DNA of 64,000 nucleotides from Limnoperna fortunei (GCA_944474755.1 OX104122.1:16254641-16318640), one strand, 5' to 3'; positions 34,695-47,875 are shown, counted from the stretch's first letter. Made by a program: numbers and translations. Notes: generated by a model from the sequence alone, not told the origin.

Positions 34695-36172
34695 TATACC
34701 CCTGCTCGACAGATTCGGGTATATAGTGGTCCTCATGACCGTCTGTCCTTCCGTCCATCCACATTTGGTTTCTTGATGATAATTCAAAAAGTTTAAATCC
34801 AATTTTAATGAGACTTTGGGATATTGTTATATATCAGGTTGGTAAGAAGCCTATAAATTTTGGGCGAAATCAATCAAATTTCAAGGTCACAGTCCACCAA
34901 AAACGTTAGAAATTTTATAACAAAAAAGATGTTTCTAGACAATAACTCGAAAAATTTACATCCGATTTGAATGAAACTTTGGGATATTGTCATATATCAG
35001 GTTGGTAAGAAGCCTGTTGATTTTGGGGGAAATCCGTCAAATTTAAGTGTCACAGTCCATGAAAAACTTTAGCAATTTTAACAAAAAAGTTGTTTCCAGA
35101 CAATAACTCAAAAGTTTGCATCCGATTTGAATGAAACTTTGGGATATTGTTCAGGGCTCACGCTGGGTCAAAATTATAGGGAGAAGTCACTTCTCTTTTG
35201 GGTGGCTGACAGGGAGAAGTGAGGATAGAACAGGGAGAAGTGGGTGGAAAACAGGGAGAAGTTGCAGTATATGTCTCAAAAGCGTCCTGTTTACTTTGTT
35301 TTTTGTTTTAAAATTAGTGTTGGCATTTGCATTTTTATTATGTTTTTTAGCAGTTTAATTTATTGAGGATAAAGTATCAATGATTTGATTAACTATTCAG
35401 TATACTTATTTCACACATTTTCAAAAATACATGTATTAAACATAACAATAAAAATATAATCAACTGTCACAAAACTTTTAATTAAAATAAATGTTTCTTT
35501 GTCATTGATACACAATTTGATTGATTTATAATGAAGTACTATTAGAACTAGAAGAAGAAAATTACATCATTGTGACACAATATATTACTTAAAATTGTAA
35601 AATTCACTATTAAAAAGTATTTAAACATATTTAACTTAAATTTGTTTTAAGTAACTGCCAAAATACTATTTTTACTACGTATCTATCATTGCAAAACTCA
35701 TTTCACCACTATCAGCATAGTATGTTTGCAATCTCCGGCACCAAATTCATATCCGCTCAGGAAATTTTCACAAATTCTTGTGCTCTGAACTGGTTTTCGG
35801 TTATATTGTAAACCTACGCTTTATATACCAAATAAAAGTTAAAATGGTACCAGTTCAACTTTGGCGCGTAAACATAATAAACATGACGCGGTATCAAAAA
35901 TATGAAGATTTCTTACCAAAATGGGAATAAAATTTGAAAGGCGACATTAGGCGATTCTACAAAATGAAAGGGCGACTTCACTTCGCTTTTGAAGATGATC
36001 AACGGCGAAGTGGGACCACGATAAGGCGACTTCTTTGCCCGAGTTGCCCTCCAACACGAGCCCTGATTGTTATATATCAGGTTGGTAAAAAGTCAGTGAA
36101 AAACATTTGAAATTTTAACAAAAGCTGGGGGTATCAGTGATCGCTAGATCGACTTTGTCTAGTTTTTTTTTT
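34695..36172 (+). mobile_element. structured interspersed element, type TATACCCC, split by a hAT-like insert
   Basis: It starts with a hairpin TATACCC...GGGTATA (34695-34723) and a gtccttccgtccatcc microsatellite (34744-34760). Then come ~160-bp tandem subrepeats (ctcRaaaarttt.catccgatttgaatgaaactttgggatattgt type) with copies from about 34785, 34945 and 35108. The end is aaagctgggggtatcagtga... (36121 on). The third subrepeat is interrupted by the 914-bp insert at 35152-36065. Non-coding, in MEPCE intron 3. Confidence 0.7.
35152..36065. mobile_element. hAT-like non-autonomous element, 914 bp, nested
   Basis: Ends are CAGGGCTCACGCTGG (from 35152) and, inward from 36065, CAGGGCTCGTGTTGG. Flanks are a perfect 6-bp duplication attgtt (35146-35151 and 36066-36071). 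The empty site is shown by the sister subrepeat of the host element (gggatattgttatatatcag). Subterminal gggagaagt and GGGCGACTTC motifs are seen. The 75-codon ORF at its left end is not supported as a gene. Confidence 0.88.
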
Positions 36173-36299
36173 TAATACAAGAATTAATAGATCTATGAAT
36201 TTCAGTTTTATTTATACTAGCTAGGGCATCTCATAACAGGAATTATATCTGAAATCGTAAAAAGAGTAAATTTGAAGCTTCATAAAACTGATGCATATT

Positions 36300-36790
36300 T
36301 ATACCCCCGCTTTGAATAAGAGGGGGTATACTGTTTTACCCTTGTCTCTCCGTCTGTATGTTCTTTCATTCTTCCATCCGTCCATCCCTAACAAAAAATT
36401 TCCGTCAAAGTTTTCTAAGCAACTATAATATAGAAAAGCCTGATATTTTACATATTGCTTTATCCTATAATACTATATGATGTATTACAATTTAATGCTC
36501 ATTGGTCATCTACTTCCTATTTACCAAGTACAAATGTACTTAGATTTTTGCGTAGTTGACATTCTAGTACATGCAAAATTTCTGTCTCAGTTTTCTAAGC
36601 AACTGTAGGATGCAGAAGCCTAATATTTTGCATAATGATTTTTCCTATATTCCTGTATGGTCTAAAGCGATTTTATGCTCCTTGGTCATCTTCTTCCTAT
36701 TTACAGAATACTTATATTTTTACACATAGTTGACAAACAGGCAAAATCTTTGGGAAAGCTGGGGAATCACTAGTGAGAATCAGCTCATAG
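36300..36790 (+). mobile_element. second TATACCCC-type structured element
   Basis: It starts with a perfect 9-bp hairpin TATACCCCC (36300-36308) / GGGGGTATA (36322-36330), then a ccatccgtccatcc microsatellite (36374-36388). Two ~175-bp subrepeats follow (aaaatttc.gtc..agttttctaagcaact at about 36398 and 36577). The end is aaagctggggaatcactagt (36758-36777). It has the same plan as 34695-36172 but different subrepeats. Confidence 0.65.
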
Positions 36791-37454
36791 TCCACATTTG
36801 TTTTAATTTGCCGAAAGAACGAAACTAGCGGATGACATTGACAATGTTGTAAACACGAGTCTGGTGAATATTAAAATAAATGATCTTTCATGGTGAAACG
36901 CTTTTGGATTAAACTTGTTTTATATGATGCTTTCTGGTGCAATCCTGATCTTATTTTTCATATTTATTCTTTTAAGTTGAGTATCCTATAAACCTTCCAA
37001 ATGAATACAGAGTAAAGTCAATATATAATGTTTTATTAAAAGTAAATCTCATTTTGCATGTGGTAGAAAGCTTTGTCAGATTTTTCACCACCTATTTTCA
37101 GTCTGGGTTTTTTCGTCTTTTATAAAAGCAAGAAATACAAGATTTTATATAAAATACAATAGTATTAAGAACTTTTTTATTTTTTACACTACATTAATGC
37201 TTCCCAATTGGAACGTCCCTACCAAAACTATACGATAGTCCTATCTTCCAACTAAGAGATGCCTGGGCGGTCAAGTTGCATTGTTAAGGAAGTCATCTAT
37301 GATTGATCACATGCATCCTTATTGACAAGTTTCCTGCCAGTGGTTTTCACTGGATAACCTGTCCTCCTGGAAGCCATTTTGTTCCTGGCATCCTGTCCTA
37401 ATATTATACTGAATGCCATTACATTTATTAGGTACAACATTTATTAAAAGGGTG
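36791..37454. other. MEPCE intron 3 segment without recognised features
   Basis: AT-rich intronic sequence between the structured element and the 30-bp array. No exon-like or RNA-like signal is seen. Confidence 0.5.
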
Positions 37455-40400
37455 TAAAAACCCAAAACAAATAATCTACACAACCAAGAACCCAAAACAA
37501 ATAATCAATACAACCAAGAACCCAAAACAAATAATCTATACAACCAAGAACCCAAAACAAATAATCACACAACCAAGAACCCAAAACAAATAATCTATAC
37601 AACCAAGAATCCAAAACAAATAATTTACACAACCAAGAACCCACAACAAATAATCTATACAACCAAGAACCCAAAACAAATAATACACACAACCAAGAAC
37701 CCAAAAACAAATAATACACACAACCAAGAACCCAAAACAAATAATCTACACAACCAAGAACCCAAAACAAATAATCTATACACCCAAGAACCCAAAACAA
37801 ATAATTTACACAACCAAGAACCCAAAAACAAATAATACACACAACCAAGAACCCAAAACAAATAATCTACACAACCAAGAACCCAAAACAAATAATCTAT
37901 ACAACCAAGAACCCAAAACAAATAATTTACACAACCAAGAACCCAAAAACAAATAATACAAACAACCAAGAACCCAAAACAAATTATCAATACAACCAAG
38001 AACCCAAAACAAATAATCTATACAACCAAGAATCCAAAACAAATAATACACACAACCAAGAACCCAAAACAAATAATACACAACCAAGAACCCAAAACAA
38101 ATAATCTATACAACCAAGAACCCAAAACAAATAATCTATACAACCAAGAACCCAAAACAAATAACCTATATTACCAAGAACCCAAAACAAATAATCTATA
38201 CAACCAAGAACCCAAAACAAATAATTTACACAACCAAGAACCCAAAACAAATAATTTACACAACCAAGAACCCAAAACAAATAATCACACAACCAAGAAC
38301 CCAAACAAATAATCTATACAACCAAGAACCCAAAACAAATAATTTACACAACCAAGAACCCAAAACAAATAATCACACAACCAAGAACCCAAAACAAATA
38401 ATCTATACAACCAAGAACCCAAAACAAATAATCTATATTACCAAGAACCCAAAACAAATAATACACACAACCAAGAACCCAAAACAAATAATCTATACAA
38501 CCACGAACCCAAAACAAATAACCTATATTACCAAGAACCCAAAACAAATAATCTATATTACCAAGAACCCAAAACAAATAATTTACACAACCAAGAACCC
38601 AAAACAAATAATCTACACAAACAAGAACCCAAAACAAATAATCTACACAAACAAGAACCCAAAACAAATAATCTCATAACCAAGAACCCAAAATAAATAA
38701 TCTATGCAACCAAGAACCCAAAACAAATAATCTACACAAATAAGAACCCAAAACAAATAATCTATATTACCAAGAACCCAAAACAAATAATGTACACAAC
38801 CAAGAACACAAAACAAATAATCTATATTACCAAGAACTCAAAACAAATAATCTATACAACCAAGAACCCAAAACAAATAATACACACAACTAAGAACTCA
38901 AAACAAATAATCTATATTACCAAGAACTCAAAACAAATAATCTATACAACCAAGAACCCAAAACAAATAATACACACAACCAAGAACTCAAAACAAATAA
39001 TCTATACAACCAAGAACCCAAAAACAAATAATACACACAACCAAGAACTCAAAACAAATAATCTATACAACCAAGAACCCAAAACAAATAATACACACAA
39101 TCAAGAACCCAAAACAAATAATCAATACAACCAAGAACCCAAAAACAAATAATACACACAACCAAGAACTCAAAACAAATAATCTATATTACCAAGAACC
39201 CAAAACAAATAATCAATACAACCAAGAACCCAAAACAAATAATCTATATTACCAAGAACCCAAAACAAATAATCTATACAACCAAGAACCAAAAACAAAT
39301 AATCTATATTACCAAGAACCCAAAACAAATAATCAATACAACCAAGAACCCAAAACAAATAATCTATACAACCAAGAACCCAAAACAAATAATACACACA
39401 ACCAAGAACTCAAAACAAATAATCTATACAACCAAGAACCCAAAACAAATAATACACACAACCAAGAACTCAAAACAAATAATCTATACAACCAAGAACC
39501 CAAAACAAATAATACACACAACCAAGAACTCAAAACAAATAATCTATACAACCAAGAACCCAAAAACAAATAATACACACAACCAAGAACTCAAAACAAA
39601 TAATCTATATTACCAAGAACCCAAAACAAATAATCTATACAACCAAGAACCAAAAACAAATAATCTATATTACCAAGAACCCAAAACAAATAATCAATAC
39701 AACCAAGAACCCAAAACAAATAATCTATACAACCAAGAACCCAAAACAAATAATACACACAACCAAGAACTCAAAACAAATAATCTATACAACCAAGAAC
39801 CCAAAACAAATAATACACACAACCAAGAACTCAAAACAAATAATCTATACAACCAAGAACCCAAAAACAAATAATACACACAACCAAGAACTCAAAACAA
39901 ATAATCTATATTACCAAGAACCCAAAACAAATAATCAATACAACCAAGAACCCAAAACAAATAATCTATATTACCAAGAACCCAAAACAAATAATCTATA
40001 CAACCAAGAACTCAAAACAAATAATCTATACAACCAAGAACCCAAAACAAATAATATATATTACCAAGAACCCAAAACAAATAACCTATATTTCCAAGAA
40101 CCCAAAACAAATAATCTATATTACCAAGAACCCAAAACAAATAATACACACAACCAAGAACTCAAAACAAATAATCTATACAACCAAGAACCCAAAACAA
40201 ATAATCTATACAACCAAGAACACAAAACAAATGATCTATACAACCAAGAACTCAAAACAAATAATCTATATTACCAAGAACACAAAACAAATGATCTATA
40301 CAACCAAGAACTCAAAACAAATAATCTATATTACCAAGAACTCAAAACAAATAATCTATATTACCAAGAACCCAAAAAAAAATAATCTATATTACCAAGA

Positions 40401-43005
40401 ACCCAAAACATATAATACACACAACCAAGAACCCAAAACAAATAATTTACACAACCAAGAACCAAAAACAAATAATCACACAACCAAGAACCCAAAACAA
40501 ATAATCTATACAACCAAGAACCAAAAACAATCTATATTACCAAGAACCCAAAACAAATAATCTACACAACCAAGAACCAAAAACAAATAATCTACACAAC
40601 CAAGAACCCAAAACAAATAATCTATACAACCAAGAACCAAAAACAAATAATCTATATTACCAAGAACCCAAAACAAATAATACACACAACCAAGAACCCA
40701 AAACAAATAATACACACAACCAAGAACCCAAAACAAATAATCTACACAACCAAGAACCCAAAACAAATAATCTATATTACCAAGAACCCAAAACAAATAA
40801 TCTATACAACCAAGAACCCAAAACAAATAATCTATACAACCAAGAACCCACAACAAATAATCTATACAACCAAGAACCCAAAACAAATAATATATACAAC
40901 CAAGAACTCAAAACAAATAATACACACAACCAAGAACCCAAAACAAATAATCTACACAACCAAGAACCCAAAACAAATAATCACACAACCAAAGAACCCC
41001 AAAAATAAATCTACACAACCAAGAACCCAAAACAAATAATCTACACAACCAAGAACCCAAAACAAATAATCTACACAACCAAGAACCCAAAACAAATAAT
41101 CTACACAACCAAGAACCCAAAACAAATAACCTATATTACCAAGAACCCAAAACAAATAATCTACACAACCAAGAACCCAAAACAAATAATCTACACAACC
41201 AAGAACCAAAAACAAATAATCTATATTACCAAGAACCCAAAACAAATAATACACACAACCAAAAACCCAAAACAAATAATACACACAACCAAGAACCCAA
41301 AACAAATAATCTGCACAACCAAGAACCCAAAACAAATAATCCACACAACCAAGAACCCAAAACAAATAATCTATATTACCAAGAACCCAAAACAAATAAT
41401 CTATACAACCAAGAACCCAAAACAAATAACCTATACAACCAAGAACCCACAACAAATAATCTATACAACCAAGAACCCAAAACAAATAATATATACAACC
41501 AAGAACCCAAAACAAATAATCTACACAACCAAGAACCCAAAACAAATAATCTACACAACCAAGAACCCAAAACAAATAACCTATATTACCAAGAACCCAA
41601 AACAAATAATCTACACAACCAAGAACCCAAAACAAATAATCTACACAACCAAGAACCCAAAACAAATAATCTATACAACCAAGAACCAAAAACAAATAAT
41701 CTATATTACCAAGAACCCAAAACAAATAATACACACAACCAAAAACCCAAAACAAATAATACACACAACCAAGAACCCAAAACAAATAATCTACACAACC
41801 AAGAACCCAAAACAAATAATCCACACAACCAAGAACCCAAAACAAATAATCTATATTACCAAGAACCCAAAACAAATAATCTATACAACCAAGAACCCAA
41901 AACAAATAACCTATACAACCAAGAACCCACAACAAATAATCTATACAACCAAGAACCCAAAACAAATAATATATACAACCAAGAACCCAAAACAAATAAT
42001 CTACACAACCAAGAACCCAAAACAAATAATCTACACAACCAAGAACCCAAAACAAATAACCTATATTACCAAGAACTCAAAACAAATGACCTATATCACC
42101 AAGAACCCAAAACAAATAATCTACACAACCAAGAACCCAAAACAAATAATCACACAACCAAGAACCCCAAAAATAAATCTACACAACCAAGAACCCAAAA
42201 CAAATAATCTATATTACCAAGAACCCAAAACAAATAATACACACAACCAAGAACCCAAAACAAATAATCTATATTACCAAGAACCCAAAACAAATAATCC
42301 ACACAACCAAGAACCCAAAACAAATAATCTATATTACCAAGAACCCAAAACAAATAATCTATACAACCAAGAACCCAAAACAAATAACCTATACAACCAA
42401 GAACCCACAACAAATAATCTATACAACCAAGAACCCAAAACAAATAATATATACAACCAAGAACCCAAAACAAATAATCTACACAACCAAGAACCCAAAA
42501 CAAATAATCTACACAACCAAGAACCCAAAACAAATAACCTATATTACCAAGAACCCAAAACAAATGACCTATATCACCAAGAACCCAAAACAAATAATCT
42601 ACACAACCAAGAACCCAAAACAAATAATCACACAACCAAGAACCCCAAAAATAAATCTACACAACCAAGAACCCAAAACAAATAATCTATATTACCAAGA
42701 ACCCAAAACAAATAATACACACAACCAAGAACCCAAAACAAATAATCTATATTACCAAGAACCCAAAACAAATAATCTATATTACCAAGAACCCAAAACA
42801 AATAACCTATATTACCAAGAACTCAAAACAAATAATACACACAACCAAGAACCCAAAACAAATAATCTATATTACCAAGAACCCAAAACAAATAATACAC
42901 ACAACCAAGAACCCAAAACAAATAATATATACAACCAAGAACCCAAAACAAATAATACACACAACCAAGAACCCAAAACAAATAATCTACACAACCAAGA
43001 ACATT
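37455..43005. repeat. 30-bp minisatellite, ~185 units, inside MEPCE intron 3
   Basis: The unit is aaccaagaacccaaaacaaa followed by taatctatac, with variants ctacac, tacacac, ctatatt and ttacac at the variable end. Because 30 is a multiple of three, long repetitive ORFs arise on both strands: (TTKNPKQIIY)n on plus, (FWVLGCIDYL)n on minus, up to 367 codons. None has a start context or composition suggesting a gene. The transcribed strand relative to MEPCE is almost free of G (one per unit). A 16-unit higher-order block near 41100-42640 is present about three times with offsets of 480 and ~478 bp. It ends 265 bp before exon 4. Confidence 0.97.
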
Positions 43006-43271
43006 ACAAATAAAAAACATAGAAATTTGTTCATCACATGTACAGGTAAGAGATTGTTTCACATAGTGACACACACACATAAGACTGGAGCTTTTTGTAC
43101 ACAGTGCTACAAAGCTTGTTGCTGTGGTACTCATCAAGTGGCATGATGGAAAGCTGACTTCCAATACAGGTCTATCGATGAAACAATAGTGTGTATATGA
43201 GCTTATAATTCAATTGAAAAATATTTTTTGCCATTTCAAGTACTTTCCTCAACATTTATTATTACTTCTAG

Positions 43272-43603
43272 GTTTTCGTCGCCCTATTCAGCTGTACACA
43301 AAGCCATCAACTGCATCGAACAGTCCCAAAGAAAGTCATAAATCACCTACTGTCACAGAAGAACCATCTGACTTGAACTGTACTGAAATAATGTTGGATC
43401 ATGGACAAGCTTTGACAGTACAGAACTCTTTAGAGAAGGAACATACCTTATACAGCACTTCATGTACAGAACAAATCACTAGTACATCGATGGAAAACTT
43501 GGATCCACCTGACTTTGATACATCATCATTGAACAATGAATCAAGGGGAGACAATTCTCTTACAAACCTTAGTTCTTTTGAAATTGATACTACATTGAAA
43601 TGA
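43272..43603 (+). CDS. MEPCE: MEPCE exon 4 (C-terminus)
   Basis: The acceptor is ttctAG|GT at 43270-43271. The split codon with exon 3 restores glycine, giving GFRRPIQLYTKPS, the conserved end of the Bin3 domain (vertebrate GFQRPVYLFHK). It then continues with ~97 residues of Ser/Thr/Asn-rich, acidic, probably disordered tail that the human protein lacks, ending at TGA 43601-43603. Frame continuity over all four exons supports an intact gene of ~658 codons. The in-frame ORF upstream of 43272 (from 43214) is intronic. Confidence 0.93.
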
Positions 43604-43706
43604 AATGTATGTGGATATGTAATAATGTTTCTATGATACTTGTACTACATAAATATTACTATTAGTGAGGGAATTATGTGTAAACATATGTTTATGCCAC
43701 TTTTTA

Positions 43707-45380
43707 GCTCACCTGGACCAAAGGTACATGTGAGCTTTTGCCATCACTTGTTGTCCGTCCTAAACTTTTTCAAAAATCTTCTCCTCTGAAACCACTGGGC
43801 CAATTTTTTCAAACTTGGCCACAATCATCCTTAGGGTTCCTAGTTTCAAGTTTGTACCCAGGGTGTTGATCAACAGACAAATATGGCTGCTGTTACTAAA
43901 AATAGAACATGGGGGTCAACACAGGTTTTTGATCATTATCTCAAAAAATTATAATAGCTATAGAGAAAACCGTTACTTCAAATCGATCAGCACATTAAGG
44001 TCTACAATAGTTGCTATTAGTTTGAAGTTGTGTATTGGCTTCTTGAAGGAGTTATTGCCCTTTATTGACGATTTTTGACAAAATTTTTGGTATTTACAAT
44101 ATAACCTGAAAACTATACGAGGTAGAGCGAAACTGTAAATGGCAAAAATGATCAGCAATAAAAGCCCTACAATTCACTTGATTAGTCTGAAATAGTCAAA
44201 TGACTCCTTATATAAGTTATTGCCCTTAAATGGCAATTTTTATGAAATTTTCCATTTGTGTCCTGTAACTTTAAAACTATAACAGCTAGAGTAAAACTGT
44301 AAATAGCAAAAATGATAAGCAATACAAGCCCTACAATTCACTGTAGTCTGAAATTGTCAGATGACTCCTTATAGGAGTTATTGCCCTTAAATGGCAATTT
44401 TTTATGAAATTTTCGGTTTTTGTCCTGTAACTTGAAAACTATAGCAGCTAGATTGAAACTGTAAATTGCACAAATGATCAGCAATAAAGGCCCTACAATT
44501 CACTTGATTAGTCTGAAATTGTCAGACAACTCCTTAAAAAAGTTATTGCCCATAAATGCCCATAAATGACAATTTTTTATGAAATTTTCCGTTTTTGTCC
44601 TGTAACTTAAAAACTGTAACAGCTAGAGTGTGAAACTGTTAATAGCAAAAATGATCAGCAATACAAGCCCTATACAAATTGCTATATAAGTCAGAAATTA
44701 TCAGATGACTCCTTATAGGAGTTATTGCCCTTAAATTGCAATTTTTTATGAAATTTTCCGTTTTTGTCCTGTAACTTAAAAACCATAACAGCTAGAGTGA
44801 AATTATAAATTGCAAAAAATGATCAGCATTAAAAGCCCAACCAATTCACTTAATTGGTCTGAAATTGTCAGATGACTCCTTATAGGGGTTATTGCCCTTA
44901 AATGACAATTTTGTTATGAAATTTTCCATTTTTGTCCTGTAACTTGAAATCTATAGCAGCTAGATTGAAATTGTAAATTGCGCAAATGATCAGCAATAGA
45001 AGCCCTACAAATGATTGCTTAGTCCAAAATTGCAAGATGACTCTTTATAGGAGTTATTGCCCTTTCATTATGAATTTGGACAAATGAACAGTTTTTGAAT
45101 TATAAATTAGTCTATAACACACCTACTAGTAAAGTAAAACTGTAAATTTCTAAAGTACCCTAAAGGACAATGCCTACAAACCATTTAATTTTCAGAAATT
45201 GTCTGATGGCACCTTATAGGAGTTATTGTATTTAACTAAAATTTTTGAACAAATTTTTAGTGTTTGCACAGTAACTTAAAAGCTATACAACAAGACTGAA
45301 ACTGTTAATTTCAAAAATTTAAATATAGTTGAAGTCACTTGGATTCCAGGTGAGCGATTACAGGCTCCAGGGAGCCTCTA
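43707..45380 (+). mobile_element. AGCTCACCTGG-type interspersed element with ~165-bp subrepeats
   Basis: It starts GCTCACCTGGA (43707-43717) and has the inverted match TCCAGGTGAGC near its end (45345-45355). A perfect 7-bp-stem hairpin AGGCTCC-ag-GGAGCCT (45362-45377) then runs into ctag. Inside are about seven ~165-bp tandem subunits carrying gtcctgtaacttaaaaact, agctagagtgaaactgtaaa and gttattgcccttaaatg. This pattern is familiar from bivalve genomes (recalled, not checked). A 3' hairpin followed by CTAG is reminiscent of Helitron ends. It begins ~100 bp after the MEPCE stop, so it may lie in the 3' UTR. Confidence 0.7.
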
Positions 45381-45449
45381 GTTATTTTATCAAAGACATG
45401 AATACACATGTAAATGCAATGTGGTACCTAGTTTGACCACAGGAAGTTG

Positions 45450-45549
45450 ATCATAATAAACCTGTATTGATTTGATTCACTCGTGGACCATTTCTGGAAA
45501 TCATAATAAACCTGTATTGATTTGATTCACTCGTGGACCATTTCTGGAA
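45450..45549 (+). repeat. 50-bp tandem duplication carrying AATAAA signals
   Basis: Two head-to-tail 50-bp copies start atcataataaacctgtattg. Each includes AATAAA (45455-45460 and 45505-45510). No AATAAA occurs directly after the MEPCE stop, so these are the first strong polyadenylation signals downstream of that gene. Use by MEPCE is conjecture. Confidence 0.6.
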
Positions 45550-45739
45550 ATCACAAGTCCCAGTTTTTTCGAACTCCTGATGACTTTGGCTGCAACTTTT
45601 AAGTTTGAACCATTGAAGTTCAACTGTACATACCAATACATATAACAGACATAGAAAAGGTATCAATAGACCAATATATCTAGGTGACATTAAATAAGTA
45701 TGTACACATATACATGTAAGTGACATAAAAAGTATAAAT

Positions 45740-46095
45740 ACATGTATAATGATGCATGTAGTCCAAATAGAAAAAGTATATATATACTAATAGGTATAGT
45801 TGAAATAGAAAACATGAACATGCTGAAAAAGTACATACTGACACGTGCAGTCCACATGGAAAAGTTTATACACAGTCTACATATATTTCCACATGGAAAA
45901 AATATACACACACTGACAAGTGCAGTCCACATGGAAAAGTATATAGTACACCTAACATGTGTAGTCCACTTGTTCACACGTATACATGTTGTAAACATTA
46001 AAAAAGTATATACACACGGACATGGGTAGTCCTCATGGAAAAATGTCTACTTACGGACATATGTAGTCCACATGGAAAAAATATATGAACTGATA
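45740..46095. repeat. irregular ~35-60 bp repeat cluster
   Basis: Recurrent phrase gtagtccacatggaaaaagt then atatacacactgacacgtg, about seven degenerate copies with variable spacing. ORFs on both strands here are by-products. Confidence 0.75.
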
Positions 46096-46348
46096 CAAGT
46101 ATTTGAAATAAGACCATTATGGCATGTGAAGGAAATCTAGCTGAACGTAAGAAAAGCGAAAAGCCAACAAGTATCCGGAACCATAGGACAGTGACAAGAC
46201 CGTGCTGAGACAAAGACACTCGACAGAAAGAAGAAATCAAAAAAGTTTTAATACAAACTAAATGAGTAACTCGATAACACATACGTGCACTCAAGCACGA
46301 CCTACTCTGTGATTCCCACCGAGTTATTTGTCAAATCCAGGATTAGGA

Positions 46349-46672
46349 GGGGTGCAGGACAACTCGGCCCGTCTACCGAGACAACGGACCGTCTATTGAG
46401 ACAACACGGCCCGTCTACTGAGACAACTCGGCCCGTCTATTGAGACAACTCGGCCCGTCTACTGAGACAACTCGACCCGTCTACTGAGACAACTCAGCCC
46501 GTCTATTGAGACAACTCGGCCCGTCTATTGAGACAACTCAGCCCGTCTATTGAGACTACTCGGCCCGTCTACAGAGACGCCTCGGCCCTTCTACTGAGAC
46601 AACTCGGTCCGTCTATTGAGACTACTCGGCCCGTCTATTGAGACAACTCGGACCGACTGCCGAGACAACTCA
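46349..46672. repeat. 22/23-bp minisatellite, ~14 units
   Basis: The unit is gacaactcggcccgtctattga, with tact/tatt and cgg/cag variants. It is GC-richer than its surroundings. Each unit holds the small inverted repeat GTCT-NNNN-AGAC. Confidence 0.92.
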
Positions 46673-47875
46673 CGTATATATACAAATGAAAAGTACTTAG
46701 TTAATTTATATTTGTTTAGATAGTGGCAAAACATAGTATGTTGAAATTGTACATAATATTAAAGTTGTATTTAGTAAGTTGTATACAAGTCGTAATGGGT
46801 AGGAAAGGGCCCTTGACGACTTAAAAATGTATCACCAATATACTATGGCTTTGCATTTGCTTAGGATATCTATATATGAGTATATGAGTGTCGGTATTAT
46901 ATATTGGATGTCAATAGTTTTTTTTATATATGTTTATATATGTTTAATTGATAATTGACAACATGAAAATAAACCATAAATTTCACTTCATCTCGCATCC
47001 ATTTACACAAAATATACGGTACGAGTTGTCTTCATATATTCTAATGGGAATATCTACATATTGCCGAGGACATAATATACTTAAGAAATAATTCCTGGAG
47101 GCTCTGCCATTGTTTTACAGCGGGATGACCATTTATGTCGACTTTTTTAGCCCGACATAAATGGTCATCACGTTGTAAAACAATGATAAACAGCATCAGT
47201 GAATTATATCTCTATTCTGACAAGACAGTTACGGTACATTAAAAATATTTATGCACCTATAACTAGCACAATTTTCGCCATAAACTTGCTGTTTCGCAAA
47301 TGTAACGCACAAGATATTGCAACGGATAATTATAGCCTGTGTCGTTATTTTTAAGATTAATTACGTCATACACAATAGCATTAGGGTGGGAGTTTTTCTG
47401 TAATTGGAACAGCCCTTCTAGACACGCCAGTTTTAGTTCAGATTTAGTGGTTCCTTTCACAATATGTAATATACATGAAACATGCACAAATGAAGACCGG
47501 AAAACAGAAATAAGGCATTTCGTTTGTTGTTAATTTACACCATGACAACTCCCCCCAACTACAGAATCATAGCCATATAACATATGTAACGTGCTTACGG
47601 GTTCGTACCCGAGTTAACCCCGGGATCTGAGGTTGATCTTATAAACTTGTAGCGTTTTCATATAAATCTTGACTCTCTGAGCTCTTTAAATTATATCACT
47701 CTTCTAGCTCTGAACTCTTCACTCTTCTAGCTCTATAATAGCTCTACTAGCCCCTTAACTCTCTCTGTGCTTAGCTTCAATGTATTAGTAGGATGCTTTA
47801 ATACTTGGAGGCAAAGCTCTTGGTTTCTTATAGAAACCCCAAGTGATCTTGATTGATACAGATATCAAAAGACCC
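46673..47875. other. AT-rich region with one strong hairpin
   Basis: Apart from the hairpin at 47108-47185 and a ctcttctagctct-type short repeat (about 47680-47760), nothing is recognised. Short ORFs (47263-47533) overlap on opposite strands and have no known domain. Confidence 0.45.
47108..47185. other. near-perfect 33-bp stem hairpin with 12-nt loop
   Basis: The left arm 47108-47140 starts CATTGTTTTACAGCGGGATG. The right arm 47153-47185 ends GTTGTAAAACAATG and is its reverse complement except at two positions (one would be a G-U pair in RNA). The loop is acttttttagcc. The length fits either a very short palindromic MITE or a microRNA precursor. Confidence 0.8.

Noticed and set aside
40952..42055. 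367-codon minus-strand ORF with repeated FWVLGCIDYL decapeptide
   Set aside because: It is a direct translation of the 30-bp minisatellite. Similar frames exist on both strands and no promoter, splice or non-repeat coding sequence adjoins it.
45690..46294. ORFs of about 95-102 codons on both strands
   Set aside because: They follow an irregular repeat cluster (gtagtccacatgg) and have repetitive low-complexity translations.
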